DNA from: Lonicera japonica
Lineage: Eukaryota; Streptophyta; Magnoliopsida; Dipsacales; Caprifoliaceae
Length of the DNA: 64,000 nt
Direction: 5' to 3'
Assembly: GCA_021464415.1 (NCBI GenBank)
Contig: CM038469.1
Coordinates: forward strand, 57,095,702-57,159,701
A program made the position numbers and the translations under genes. Below the pieces are notes generated by a model. It was not told where the DNA came from, did not search any database, and saw only the letters and a list, made by a program, of their open reading frames with translations. Positions 34,241 through 45,790 of this stretch are shown here, piece by piece (position 1 is the first letter of the stretch; each line of letters begins with the position of its first letter).

Positions 34241-35534
34241 GGGGCTGATAGTCTTTGTACTGCACGAGTTTGATTTTCGTTAGAAGTATTTGTAGTCAAG
34301 AATAACCAATTTTCCGAGCGCGAATTAGTCTTATCCAATATAAATGTGACACTTTGTGGTAAAGTAAAAAAAAATAAAAATTGATAAAATGCTATAAGCC
34401 TTTATATAAGCACTCAAGAAAGTACCGAAAATTCATTTGTTAATATATAGTTGTGAATTTTTGTATTGTTGAAAGAAAATTGCATCATATATATACATAC
34501 AGTTCTTTTTCTTAAGAAACGTCCTTAAGTTAATTAGCTTAAGTATTGTCCATTTTGAGAGGTAAATGTATGACTTTTTTGTATGAAACTTGGTGAGAAT
34601 GATCTCTATAAGGAGCGGACCATCTCCACCAAATTTTTCATCAAAAAAAATCAAACTGAAGTGGGCTAATTAAAAATCTAAATTTTAACATCTAGAAAAA
34701 TGCATATATATTGATTTATATATATATAAATACACATTTATTCTATATTATAAAATCAAACCTCAATTCAACCAATATGCTAGCAAAAGGTAAGTGGGCT
34801 AATTAAAAATTTAAAATTTCAACATCTAAAAATGTGCATATATATATATATCAATTTATATATATATATATATATACATTTATTCTATATTATAAAGCCA
34901 AGACTCAATTCAACCAATATGTTATCTACCGTTTAACAACTATACCACTTAATATCTTTGTTTTATATTTTGGTTTGAACTAGATATATTTAAGTGAGAA
35001 TGTCTCTCGCCAAAAAGAAGGGCAACACATTGTATATAATATATATATACACATGATATATATGTATTATTTATGTAGAGAAAGAGAAACATAGAGAACA
35101 GGGGGAGAGAGAGATGTTTGCCCTATCGCCACAAAAATAAACAAATCTATTAATTTGTCTTTGTTAATGGAGAAATCTCTCTTATAACTTTCCCTTTTAT
35201 TAAAAAAGAAAAAGAATAAGCTAATTTCTTCAATGAGGTATATAAAACTTATGTAAGGAAAATACATACTAGCGTAATAATAAGAGAAGAAAATAGACTT
35301 GCTCTAATTGAATTATGGGGCATTGACTCATAAGTACACCACAAGATAAAAATTGTCAACAAACTCTTACCAAGCTAAAAAATGACAATTAACTCATATT
35401 TTAAACTTTTAGCTAAAACTACCCGCTCCATTCCATTATTAGATTTTCACTTTCTCTCTTAAAATCTCTCATCTTTCCCCATTACAAGATCTCAACTTTC
35501 TTTCTCCTCCACTTACTCTCTCTTTCCTCCACCA
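34241..35534. other. Intergenic stretch with a local duplication and AT microsatellites
   Basis: Positions ~34660-34790 and ~34790-34925 are two tandem copies of a block with 'gtgggctaattaaaaat', 'acatttattctatattataa' and 'ctcaattcaaccaatatg', separated by expanded (AT)n. Positions ~34390-34460 resemble 40030-40100. No gene. Confidence 0.5.
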
Positions 35535-35542
35535 TTAGTGCA

Positions 35543-36074
35543 TAAGGGTGTGTACGGTTTGATTGACCGGACCGTTGGCCATTAGACCGGACCGGACCAA
35601 ATTGCTACCCAAGACCGGACTAGACCGGACCAATATAAACAGTTCGGTTTTGGTCGGTCCAACCGGTCTGAGTTTTTTTAATGAGCCAATTTAATTTGTT
35701 TTTTTTTTAATCTATTTTCACATTTATTAAGCCCATTTTCCATAACATATTTATATATATGTGAAACCCATTTTAATGGACCAATGCTTTCTACACATAT
35801 AAACAAAAATACACAGGCCCAAATTTCAAAAGTCTTGATATCAAAATATAGAGGCGCAAAATATAAAAAACTCATGTACAGTTTGGTCGGGTTCGATTTT
35901 TGGGTAATTTTTTTAAATCGGACCGTAGATCAGACATAATAGTAACGGTCCAAGATTTTTTGGACCGGATCTGACAAGACCGGACCGTTGTATTTATAAA
36001 ACTCAAAAAAAATCCTATATTTCGGTTCGGTTAGGTCGGTCCATTCGGTCCGGGTCGGTTTATGCACACCCCTA
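35543..36074. mobile_element. hAT-like MITE, 532 bp, rich in CCGGACCG
   Basis: Ends TAAGGGTGTGTAC and the inverse of TAGGGGTGTGCATA. The 8-bp flanks ttagtgca (35535-35542) and gtagtgcc (36075-36082) agree at six of eight bases, suggesting an older insertion. Internal 'ggaccggac' and 'ggtccggtc' motifs are in opposite orientation. Confidence 0.7.
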
Positions 36075-36314
36075 GTAGTGCCGAAGCAGCAGTGTCAACC
36101 ATGGCGATGGAGAATGGAGATGAAAAATAGAAGTTTGTGAAAATTAAACCGAGATGAAAATATAGTTCGGCTATCATTCATGGCACAAAACGAACTTGCG
36201 AGGACTAGAATTAAAGTTAGAAGATTTTAAAATCACAAAAAATGCAAATATTTGAATCGAAAATCTCCAACAGTAGTACATTCATTCTTCTTTATCTCCA
36301 TTCTGTTGTTAGAT

Positions 36315-36610
36315 TACTGGGGGGCAGTAATTTCCGAATTACTAGGGGTGGTAATCCGGATTACTGGGGGCGGGGATTACTCACAAAAAATAAAAGTAGA
36401 ACATTTAGTCTTCTTCATCCATTCTTCTTCATCTTCGCTTTATTATTGGATTACTGGGGGCAGTAATTCCCGGATTACTCAAAAAATATAAAAAATAACA
36501 TCCAATCTTCTTCATATTCGATCTGTTGTTGGATTACTGGGGATAGTAATTCCTGGATTACTGGGGGCAGTAATTCCTGGATTATTGGGGGCAATAATCC
36601 GAATTACAAT
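36315..36610. repeat. Clustered palindromic repeats with core GGATTACTGGGGGCAGTAATTC
   Basis: 'ggattactggggg' followed by 'cagtaattc' recurs about six times, at uneven spacing, with variants such as 'ggggataatcc'-type and 'aatccggattac'. The core is close to self-complementary (GTAATTCCxGGATTAC). Confidence 0.6.
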
Positions 36611-38054
36611 AAAACGCAAAACATAATGAAAAAAATGATATCGAAAATCAAATTGAGATAAAGATGAAACTCGATTATCATCTATTTTACAAATTAAAAT
36701 GTTCACAATATAGATGATGTCCTAGACATCATTTCTCTCAGATCCACTTTCTCTCTCTAAAACCCCCCATCTCCTTTTCCATTACCAAATCTCTATTTTC
36801 TCTCTATTATCTCTTTCCTCCACTTACTCGCTTTTCTCCACCAGCAGCGCTGGCATAAGGAACATCGGCCTCAACCACGGTGATAGAGAATGTAAATGAA
36901 TAATGGAATTTTGTGAAGAATGAAAATTTGTGAAAATCAATGGAGATAATGACCGTGAACGCGACCCTCCATCTTGCTCGTGTTTCAAAATCCACTACAT
37001 ATCGAAAATTCTTCAGTCATGCTAAGTAAGAATGGCAATTCAAATTAAAATCCTTTTTACCTACGTTTAAATAGGAAGGTTAAATTGGAATGGTATTTTA
37101 AAATTGTATTAATAAGAAAAAGAATGGGCAATCTCCTGTAGTTAGTGGTCAAATTTTAGCCTGTTAAGAGTTAATGGGTAAATGTGGGTTATAAAGTGTA
37201 TTGTTGGGTCATTTTCCCTTGAATTATTGGCACCAGTGTAATACCGATCAACGATCTTGAGCCAACCAACATCATCATGAGAGTGAGGAACCAAATGGAC
37301 ATTGATCTTATCAGGTATGATTCTTTGCGTGGTGTTGTAAACTCTGTATTTTTATTCGGCGATGAAGATGAGTGTTGTTAAACTTGTAACTAATAGTAAC
37401 TTGACCTCCATTGATGATGATGATGATGATAAGTAATTAAGCTCCAAAGTCTGAATTATTTAATTATGGTTCAAGTTGAAAAGGTAATTGGGGTAGATGT
37501 AGAAACATCAACAATTCATTGAAACAAAATTTGTTGATACAAATCAAAGTTTAGGTCTTCTCTCTCTTTCTCTCTCTCTCTCTCTCAGTTCTTAGTTTCT
37601 TGCAGAATGTGCACTCATTCCTAGTCCAAGGTAAGGTTTTTTTTTCCTAGTGGCAAATTTCACAAAGAGGTGACACATCATGATGCAATAGCAATGAAAA
37701 CCATATTATTGTTATTTTTTTCTTTATTTTAATTTTAATTTTATTAATTACGGTAAATAGTTTCCTTATTTAGAGTCTTTTTAAAATTTTGAATTTTGAA
37801 ATTTGTTTTGGTAGGGTTTACTCTATAATTATATTCAAAGGAAAGATATCTTACATTTTTATTCCAAAATAAGGGCACTCATTTTTTTTTACCGAAAATA
37901 TCCTTTCTCCATTTCTTTATTTTTCTTAAAAAATAAATTAGTCACTACCGGCTGCCATCACCACCACCACTATCCTCGCTCTAGAGCTTCGGCAACTATT
38001 ACTAGAGTGTCATGACCTCATTGGAGCTTCGATGTGGGTACTACAATTATGTTT

Positions 38055-38530
38055 TTGTAGTGAATCAGCAAGTAACTAGTGATACATATTTTACGCAAAT
38101 ATATTTTTGCACTAAATTCACAAACAACAAATGATACATATTTTAGTGCAAATATATTTTTGCACTAAATCCTTAAGCAACTCATGATATATTTTTAGTA
38201 TAAATATGTTTTTGCACTAAATCCGCAATCAACTAATGATATATATTTTAGTGCAAAACCATTTTTGCATTAAATCTGGAAGCAACAAATGATATATATT
38301 TTAGTGCAAATTTATTTTTGTACCAAATTCTCAAGCAACTCATGATATATTTTTTATGCAAAACTTTTTTTGCACTAAATCCACAAACAATTAATGCTAT
38401 AAATTTTAGTGCAAATATATTTTTGCACCAAATCCGTAAAAAAATTAAGATATAAATTTTGGTACAATTCATCTTTGCAAATCTGTGTGCAATTAAAGAT
38501 ATAAATTTGAATACAAATTTGCTTTTGCAC
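38055..38530. repeat. Tandem array, ~60-bp unit with a small palindrome
   Basis: About eight units. Each has 'aagcaactaatgatatat' then 'tttagtgcaaatatattttt' and 'gcactaaatcc'. The segment AGTGCAAA...TTTGCACT is an inverted repeat inside every unit. Units differ by point changes. Confidence 0.7.
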
Positions 38531-39164
38531 TATATAAAAATTCTAGCGGAATTGAGCTTTCGTGTCCTTGTTGGAGGTACGACAATATTTACCGGAGCTT
38601 CGGAGTTGCCGCCGGAGCTTTAGTAGATGGTGGTGGTAGAGGTAATTGGTGAGGTTTAATATCTACCAATGATACTAAAGAAATAAAAGATTGTAGTAGG
38701 CCGGGGTATAATTGATTATTCAAAAAAGGGTGTATCATTTTAATAAACAAAGATTTGAAAATTGTCCTTGTAGCTAAAACAAATTATGGAGGAAGTCCTC
38801 TATGTGCTTTGAAATAATAAGGTGTCCTTAACTTGAATATAATTATGGAGGAGGTACTTAGAACCCATTTTCTCCTATAAGGATTTTAGTTTCCTTGTGT
38901 AAAGGATTTTTTATTAGAGGTAGGTTTAGGATTTTAGATTATAAATAAGTCATTATTTCATACAATTGTAACCAACCAACCCTTCATGAATTAAGAAAAT
39001 ATTGTGAGAAATTTCTTTTGTTCTTTGAAAATTCAATGAAATTTTGTTTTTGTTTTTGTTAATTCAAGAAGATAAAGGTGAAGATAGGTATAAATCATAA
39101 GACAAACTCGTCCATCTCCCCACCCATTGCCATCCTTATACTAACTATATGGTGTGGTTATTAT

Positions 39165-39463
39165 CAAGGTTCTAAAATGCACTAAGCGGACCTAGGGCGG
39201 TGAGCTAGCGCCTAGTCGGGGCCTAGGCGGCCAGGCGTTAAGCGATTTTGTTTAATTATATTTTTAATTTTTAAATATATCTAAAATTATATATACAAAA
39301 TAAAACATTGAAAAATCATCAAATCAAATGTAGTACTCAAATAAACATAAAAAGAAGTTCAAATGTTCAGTTAACAAGAAACATGGTTATTGGATTCACT
39401 GTCCAAAACAAAATTGAACACGATGTCACATTTATATGAAATTAACAATTTGTTTTAAGCAGC

Positions 39464-39505
<42 letters not shown>

Positions 39506-39926
39506 AATGATAATAATAAGCTAGTGGAAAAGAAAAGGCAACAATAAAAAAAATAAGAAGAAATATAAGGTTGAGGAAGTAAGGTAGCATGATGTGTTTA
39601 TAACTAGTCAAAGCTCACTTCTTAAACATCTTATAACGATTGCAATTGTTTGCTATATAGGGTTTTGTTTCAATATGAGAAATGAAGGATGAATTTACTA
39701 ATGATGGTTCATAGATTGTATCCTTTTTGTTTAAATGGTAATTTTTTAACAAAAAGATAAATAAGTAGCTCCTTTAAAACAGGTAAAAAAAATAAGTCTA
39801 TTAGCCTAGCCCGCCTAGCTCTCGCCCGCCCGTGTAGACCCGCCTAATTTATCCCGGGACCTAATCACCCGCCTAAGCACTAATCAAGGCACCCGGACAC
39901 CGTCTAACCCGCCTTTTAGAACAGTG
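39165..39926. mobile_element. hAT-like element, 762 bp
   Basis: The left end CAAGGTTCTAAAATGC and right end (complement of CACTGTTCTAAAAGGC) are inverted repeats. The 8-bp flanks gttattat (39157-39164) and attattat (39927-39934) differ at one base. Sub-terminal 'gcctaggcggccaggc' and 'cccgcctagc' blocks are complementary in style. A (CAA)n microsatellite lies within at ~39462-39503. No transposase. Confidence 0.75.
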
Positions 39927-39934
39927 ATTATTAT

Positions 39935-41305
39935 ACATGATAAAGATATAGATATATAGATATATATGGGGTAAATTGTAATGCGTTATTTTCACATTCG
40001 TCCTTTTCAACTGCCTAGAAATATCAAACTATAATCAGCTAGCCTTTATATAAGTGCTCAAGAAATTACTCAAAATTTTATGTACTTAATAGTTGTAAAT
40101 ATATAATTATTGGGGCCGGGAAAGGAAAACAGTAGCATATATAATAGGAAAATTAACATGGGAAGTATCAAACCAATGGTTTCATTTCTCGCATTTATAT
40201 CATTAGATAGTGTAAATTTGGTGACCAAAACTTTGAATCGGCGTAATTTTCCAATCACATTTGTTTTTCTTTTGATATGGCCTCATCCGCCTACCAATAT
40301 AAAGGAGTTGCACGCAAAGGTGGAAAATGAGCAAGTATTTGGAATATTTTCACCGCCGCGTATATATATTAAAAAAATAAAAAATAAAAATCTTGAAATT
40401 AAAACTAAATTATTACTCTTAATAAAATCATTATTGGCTTCACTTCTGATGCATGCATATATTTTTTACAATATAAATATATCTTGGTGTGTGGCCATGA
40501 AAGTATCCCAATAAATACTTACCCCTTACAACTTTCCATGTAGCTCCTTTGTATTGGTAAGCAGATTATGCCTTACCAAAATTAAATCCGATCGGAAAAT
40601 TACTCTAATAAAAAGCTTCAGTTGCCAAATTTACTCTATCCAAAGACAATATTCGCGAGGAATAAGACATAAGATTTGTTTGAGACGTCCTATGATTGTA
40701 CATATAAATTTATTTACTGAAATCATAACTTGATCAATTTATGGTTCTCATTCTCTGTCAACAAATTAATTGCATTGTAATCGTAGCAGTGAGATAGGAG
40801 ATAGTAGAATAAGAAAAATAATTTTACAGAAAGAAAATTGACAAACTAAAACATGATTCAACCAGAAGAGTGGTAATGTTTTATGCAAATGAGATTTCTT
40901 AAATTAGTGTCTGATGGATGTGAAAATTACTGATGATACTTTCATGGTTGAATCAAAACTAGTTCAAGAGCGGATCCAAGATTTCATCAAGAGGTGGGCT
41001 AGTATTAAAAGTTTTTTTTTTTGAGAAAAAATTTATATAAAAAATTTAACCCATTCTGATCATAAGAAATTTTTATTAAACTAATGTGTGGTTTGGAATT
41101 GTATAAGTTAATTTGAGCTCATATGTAGAGATTTAAAACAAATGCTAAGGATAAAAAACATATAAGGAAGAAGATATGAATGTGGTTAGGTGGAAGAGGT
41201 GGTTTGCTACTATCCTCTTATGGGTAGTTGGTTCAATTTCCGGCGCTGCCCTTAGATTAAATTCCTTTTCGTTGAATTGAGAGGTGGACAGTGGGCTGGA
41301 GCTGG
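39935..41305. other. Intergenic stretch, no gene recognised
   Basis: It contains copy 2 of the low-copy repeat (40472-40680). The 134-residue open frame at 40110-40514 shows no family features and runs into A-rich sequence. A possible pol III B-box-like 'gttggttcaatttcc' at ~41228 is too weak to call a SINE. Confidence 0.45.
40472..40680 (+). repeat. Low-copy dispersed repeat, copy 2
   Basis: Matches 17060-17265 over its whole length with scattered differences, including 'tgaaagtat', 'ttggtaagca' and 'ataaaaagcttcag'. Confidence 0.6.
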
Positions 41306-41313
41306 AGCTGGAC

Positions 41314-42066
41314 TAGGGGTGTTTTCGGTTTCGGTCGGGGTAGAAAGCAAGGCACCCCGAACCCAAACCAAATATAAAAGTTCGGTTTCGGTTCGGTTCG
41401 GTTTCGGTTTCTAAATCTTCGAAACCCAAACTCGAACCAAACTTTTCGGTTCGGTTTCGGTTCGGTTTTATTCGGTTTTTACATATGTTTTTTTAAAATT
41501 AATTTAACATAAAAATATAATACTAATAGTAATGTAATAATGATTTATATTCAAATTAAAGTGATTATTTTTTAGAAACAAGGAGCAACATATAGATACC
41601 ATATTTTCTATTTAATTACAATTTTATTTGTACATTTATAAGAATGAAACACATTAAATAAAATGATGAATTATTTTTCTATCATGTATGCGATAAAAAA
41701 ATCTTAACATTATGTAGTTAATTAAATAATAAAGGCATGCACTAATGACTATTTTTTTAAGATTATCATAATATGCAACTAATAAGAAATATATTCCTAT
41801 AAAAATGTCATCTTTTTGTATTATAGTATAATTAACGTGTGCCATTAAAGTATATATTAACATTTATTTTTTCTTATACATAATTCGGTTCGGTTCGGTT
41901 TAGTTCGGTTTTAGACTAGCTTACCCCAAACCCGAACCAAACTTTTCGGTTTCGGTTCAGTTTTATTGTTTTCGGTTTCGGTTTTTTTTCGGTTCGGGGT
42001 TTTGCGGATCGGTCCGGATCGGTTCGGTTCGTTCGGTCGGTTTTCGGATTGACTTTAACACCCCTA
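41314..42066. mobile_element. hAT-like element, 753 bp, rich in TTCGGTTCGG
   Basis: Ends TAGGGGTG and CACCCCTA, flanked by agctggac (41306-41313) and ggctggac (42067-42074), seven of eight identical. Both sub-terminal regions are dense in 'cggttcggtt' and 'ccgaac' in opposite orientation. The centre is AT-rich. No transposase frame. Confidence 0.8.
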
Positions 42067-42074
42067 GGCTGGAC

Positions 42075-42681
42075 TGGCTGCCCAAAACATAGCACCTACT
42101 GAGGGGTGGGTTGCAGACTTGCAGCCCAACTGGTCCCCTCTGGATCTGCCGCCTGTATGAACTAGTTACAAATTTGTCTAAAAATTCATCAAAACTCACA
42201 TGCATAAAAAGAATAACTCTCTTAGTTTTAAAAAAAACTAAACAAAAACATATGATGCGTGTATATGTTCTTTTTTTTGTACACGGATATTAAAAGTAAA
42301 ATGAAAATATTTAATGAATGAAAACATTAGCTTAATGGTGAGATATCTACTTTTCAACTGTAGTGATTGTTGGTTCAAATCCCATATGTAGAAATCAAAT
42401 TGGAGAGCTTTTGGTTTAAAATAGTATATGTTACACCAAAATCTGAATCGATGAGTTACATTATGATTACATTACATAATCTATACTATTTTCTAGAGCT
42501 TGTATTTTTGATCGAAAAACTGAATATCGACAAAAAAATCCCGAACTAACTGGAAAAGAAACTAAACCGAAACGATTTGATTTTATATGGTAACTGAAAG
42601 TCGGTTACTGAGTTTATTACGACATCGGTATTCAAAGTCATATGGTCGGTTTTACCAGACTGAATTGAATAAATTTTTTTA

Positions 42682-42717
<36 letters not shown>

Positions 42718-43305
42718 TAAAAGGTGTATTTAATTTAGAATATGTAGGATTTTTTTGGACTTTTAAAATTCAAAGTATTCAATTAAGATTTTAAAATATT
42801 CTTCTAAATCTTAAGATATTCAGACTTTGGATGATTTTATATGTTGATGGATTATGGGGGATTCTAGTTTATTGGTATAAATACCAAATCCATATAGAAA
42901 CCTTCTCTTTTATTGAGATATTTCATGTCCTTTCCAAAGCTTCTCTTAACGCTATCTTCCATCTTCCTCTCAAAACCCTAGATACTCCGGTTTGTGATGA
43001 ATGCAAGGTTAGTTTCTTCAACCTTTGTTCGTCATGTTCTCTTTAATTGATTGGTATTATTGGACTTGAAAATTAAGGAAATAGGTCTTTTTTGTTACTA
43101 TTGCTTTTTATATTTATTCATTTATACCCAAAGCCTAATGTACTTCAACGTTACCATGAATCCATATTCTCAAAAGAGCAAGAAATCGATTATTAGGACA
43201 AGAAAAAAAGAAATATTTTTTTTACATTATTTCTCAACTATACCAACAAAACAAAAACCCACATTATTTTCATATGAAAAGAACCAAACCCAATACAAAA
43301 AGATC
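42075..43305. other. Intergenic stretch, no gene recognised
   Basis: Holds a SINE-like head (see 42325-42390), an AT microsatellite (~42686-42714), and remnants of 'ggtcggtt'-rich hAT-like DNA (~42540-42660). A leader-like block at ~42900-43020 ends in 'caaggttagt' but no exon was recognised. Confidence 0.4.
42325..42390 (+). ncRNA. Possible tRNA-derived SINE head
   Basis: An A-box-like 'tagcttaatggtgag' is followed by 'ttttcaact' and a B-box-like 'ggttcaaatccc' at the spacing found in tRNAs. Pairing of the arms is too poor for a working tRNA, so a SINE head or old tRNA pseudogene is more likely. The 3' end and target duplication were not identified. Confidence 0.35.
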
Positions 43306-43307
43306 TC

Positions 43308-45790
43308 CACAACTATAATGACCTGGCCTCTTGCTTGGCTAGATAATGTCCGCTTTGGTACTCGGGCACCTGCTCAGGACAACCCTGACTAGCCAGCTGG
43401 CCCTTTTGAACCTTATGGTTTTGCTCTTGGCAGGGGCATAACTTATGCCCAAAACGCGTCTTACCAATAAGAACCACATGTCATGTTGTAGACACCCCGA
43501 TTCGTGACCCTCGCAAGAACCCTAACGACCTACGAGAAGTACTGTTTTTGGAGTTCGGGACCCACCCGAGCACCCGAAACTGCTCCGAAGGGGTTTGTTG
43601 GCCAAACAAACCTGTTTTTAAGGGGAATTGTCGCACGACAAATGAGTCTGTAGCGCGACAATCTCCATTGTGTCGCGTGACAATCCCCCTTGACACCAGA
43701 CCATCCACTCTCTGACACATCAGTCTGTCAGAAACATCACTTCAGCCGTTTGTCGCGCGACATGGTACACATTGTCGAGCGGCACTTGCCCTTTCTAGAG
43801 AAATGTCGCGCGACAATCTTTACCGAGCAGTATAAATAGGCCAACACCCCCCAAGGGTTGAGGAGAAAACTTGGGATTGAAGAATTATTGGCTTATATCT
43901 AATTTTCTAGTCTTTCATCAAAGCATTCTCGATTATCGTCTTATTTCTAAAAAAATATCGAATCTATTCTTGACATTCGACGTGTCCCGGGAATCGAATT
44001 CTCGAAAATATCTGAAGAAAGAAAAGATTATTATCGCCGGAGATCTCTCTGCCATATTATATTTTCTTTCTTATTATTATTCTCGTCGGGAAGGTAAAGA
44101 AAGTCTCTTCTAGTATTTAACATTATATATCTGTGTACTTGTTTTGCTACTGTTGTTTTGTCCACGTTTTACTTAAAAAACTTATTGCCAAGTTACAAAT
44201 AGTCTATTGTTTTCAAAACAAAAGACCCTGATAAAATCATTTGCAAAACCAGAAGAGTAAATACATTATCGTCCGGATAAAATCCTGTTTTTAAAACCCG
44301 AACCGGTAGAACTTACTTAGGAATTATAAACCCGGTATATCTTATCTCTTTCATAAATTGTGATATGTCTGGTAGAACTCCCCTCAAGAGTTCTAATTCC
44401 ATATTAAATTAGTTCCGATACAAGATCCGAACTTTCCCAAAAGAAATTAGAAATCGTCATTATCTGAGGAATAATACGGGAACTTTCCCTGAAATAAAAC
44501 AACATTTCGTCACTTGTATTTGCATCTTTAAAACATTGAATCTCGGAACACAAAGGTTTTTATCTCTTTTCCCGCTTTCTCCAAAAATTAGGATTTTCTT
44601 CACTTAAAAAGTAGTAGACTGTCAGTAAAAGCATTCAAGTTTTTCAACATAAAATAAACATATATGACCACTAGAGGCCGAAAGAACGGAATGGGTGCTT
44701 AACACCTTTCCAATCCGTAATATAGTTTTCGAGTCCTATAGAATCCTAGTTTCGTAGACAAACGTGTAAGGAAAGGCTTATCTATAGCCTTTCCTCTTAC
44801 ACAACTATTTTGTCCGTTTTTTCGTAAAACGTACTGGCGACTCTGAACGAACCCTCTCGCATCTAAAAATAGAATATAGGGACACATGATATGGAAATAT
44901 CAACACATAAAAGCAAATGGAACAACGGGATCCTTTTCGATGTTTCAAACTCCTAAACCAGAGGCTGAGAACCTGGGGTATCATTTGCGGATTCTCACAC
45001 ATGTACATATAGCACTTCAAGTTTCCTCTGCCCCTTTCGATGTGAGATCTTACATCCCTCTCCACCATGGGAATATTCACCCTCGTTGACATAACATATT
45101 TTGGGGAGTTCCCTATGATACTAATTTGTAAGATTCCACATTAGAAATGGGGGAATTTGAAATGCTATATGTACATGACATGTTTTACTAATTGGTAAGC
45201 CGCGTTTTGGGGTGAGTTGTGCACCTATCAAGAATAAAGCTGTGAGGTGCGAAGGGGCCTTGCTAGCCGGGGGTCATCTTGAGAAGGTGCTCGAGTGCCA
45301 AAGCAAACAATATCTGGTCAGGGAGGAGGCTGAGTCCTTACAAAGTGGTATTAGTGCGAACTCCCTGAAGTACATTGTGTTGACGAGGGCGTCGATTCCC
45401 ATGGCGAGGAAATGATGAGAAAACTTGAAGTGCTATATGTAACTGATATGTGGTACTTATTGGTGAGATGCATTTTGAGGGTGAGTTGTGCATATGCCAA
45501 GAATAAACTTGTTAGGTGCGGAGGGACCTAGTTGGTTCGGGTTTGTCTCGAGCAAGTGCTCGAGTGCTAAAGAGGATAATATCTGGCCAAGAAGGAGGCC
45601 TGGTTGTTACAAAGTTCTATCAAAACGAACTTCCCTTGGTACGCTGTGTCGAGCAGAGAAAACTTGAAGTGCTATACGTACATGAACTATGGAGGGGTCT
45701 GGCTGGTCGGGGGTTGTCCCGAGCAGGTGCCCAAGTGCCAAAGATAACAATATCTTACCAAGGAGAAGGTTGGGTGGTTATAGCAACACT
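43308..45790. repeat. Cluster of inverted and tandem ~230-bp repeats
   Basis: A unit with 'ttggtaag', 'gcgttttgggg', 'agttgtgcacct', 'gggttgtcccgagcaggtgc', 'cgagtgccaaag' and 'aatatctgg' occurs forward at ~45158-45400, ~45417-45655 and (shortened) ~45656-45785. It also occurs inverted at ~43308-43486, continuing at 45000-45070. The inverted copy is split by the element at 43487-44999. The unit identity is unknown; the ends near 43308 ('aactataatgacc') and 45785 ('ggtggttata') are inverted, hinting at a foldback element. Confidence 0.6.
43487..44999. mobile_element. Solo-LTR-like element, 1513 bp
   Basis: Starts TGTAGACACC, ends ATTCTCACA, and has a perfect 5-bp target duplication CATGT (43482-43486 and 45000-45004), all as expected for an LTR unit. 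It interrupts an inverted repeat copy whose two halves rejoin cleanly when it is removed. Near 43620-43820 are several 'tgtcgcgcgaca' palindromes, then a TATA-like 'tataaatagg' (~43832). At 44833 'ctggcgactct' resembles the start of the primer-site region of Tat-lineage gypsy elements, so it could instead be a deletion derivative retaining some internal DNA. No coding frame. Confidence 0.6.

Larger units (their letters stand above)
36083..39156. other. Intergenic stretch with two local repeat arrays
   Basis: No gene is recognised. It contains the repeats at 36315-36610 and 38055-38530, a (TC)n run at ~37561-37588, and pyrimidine-rich leader-like blocks (~35430-35530, ~36730-36840). Confidence 0.5.

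Noticed and set aside
40110..40514. 134-residue open frame
   Set aside because: No domain, no homology I can recognise, tail reads Lys-rich A-runs; no splice or promoter context.
41190..41260. SINE or tRNA-like B box 'gttggttcaatttcc'
   Set aside because: No convincing A box at the right spacing and no cloverleaf.
43481..43720. Two overlapping minus-strand frames
   Set aside because: They lie over the TGTCGCGCGACA palindromes of the LTR-like element; GC content keeps frames open.
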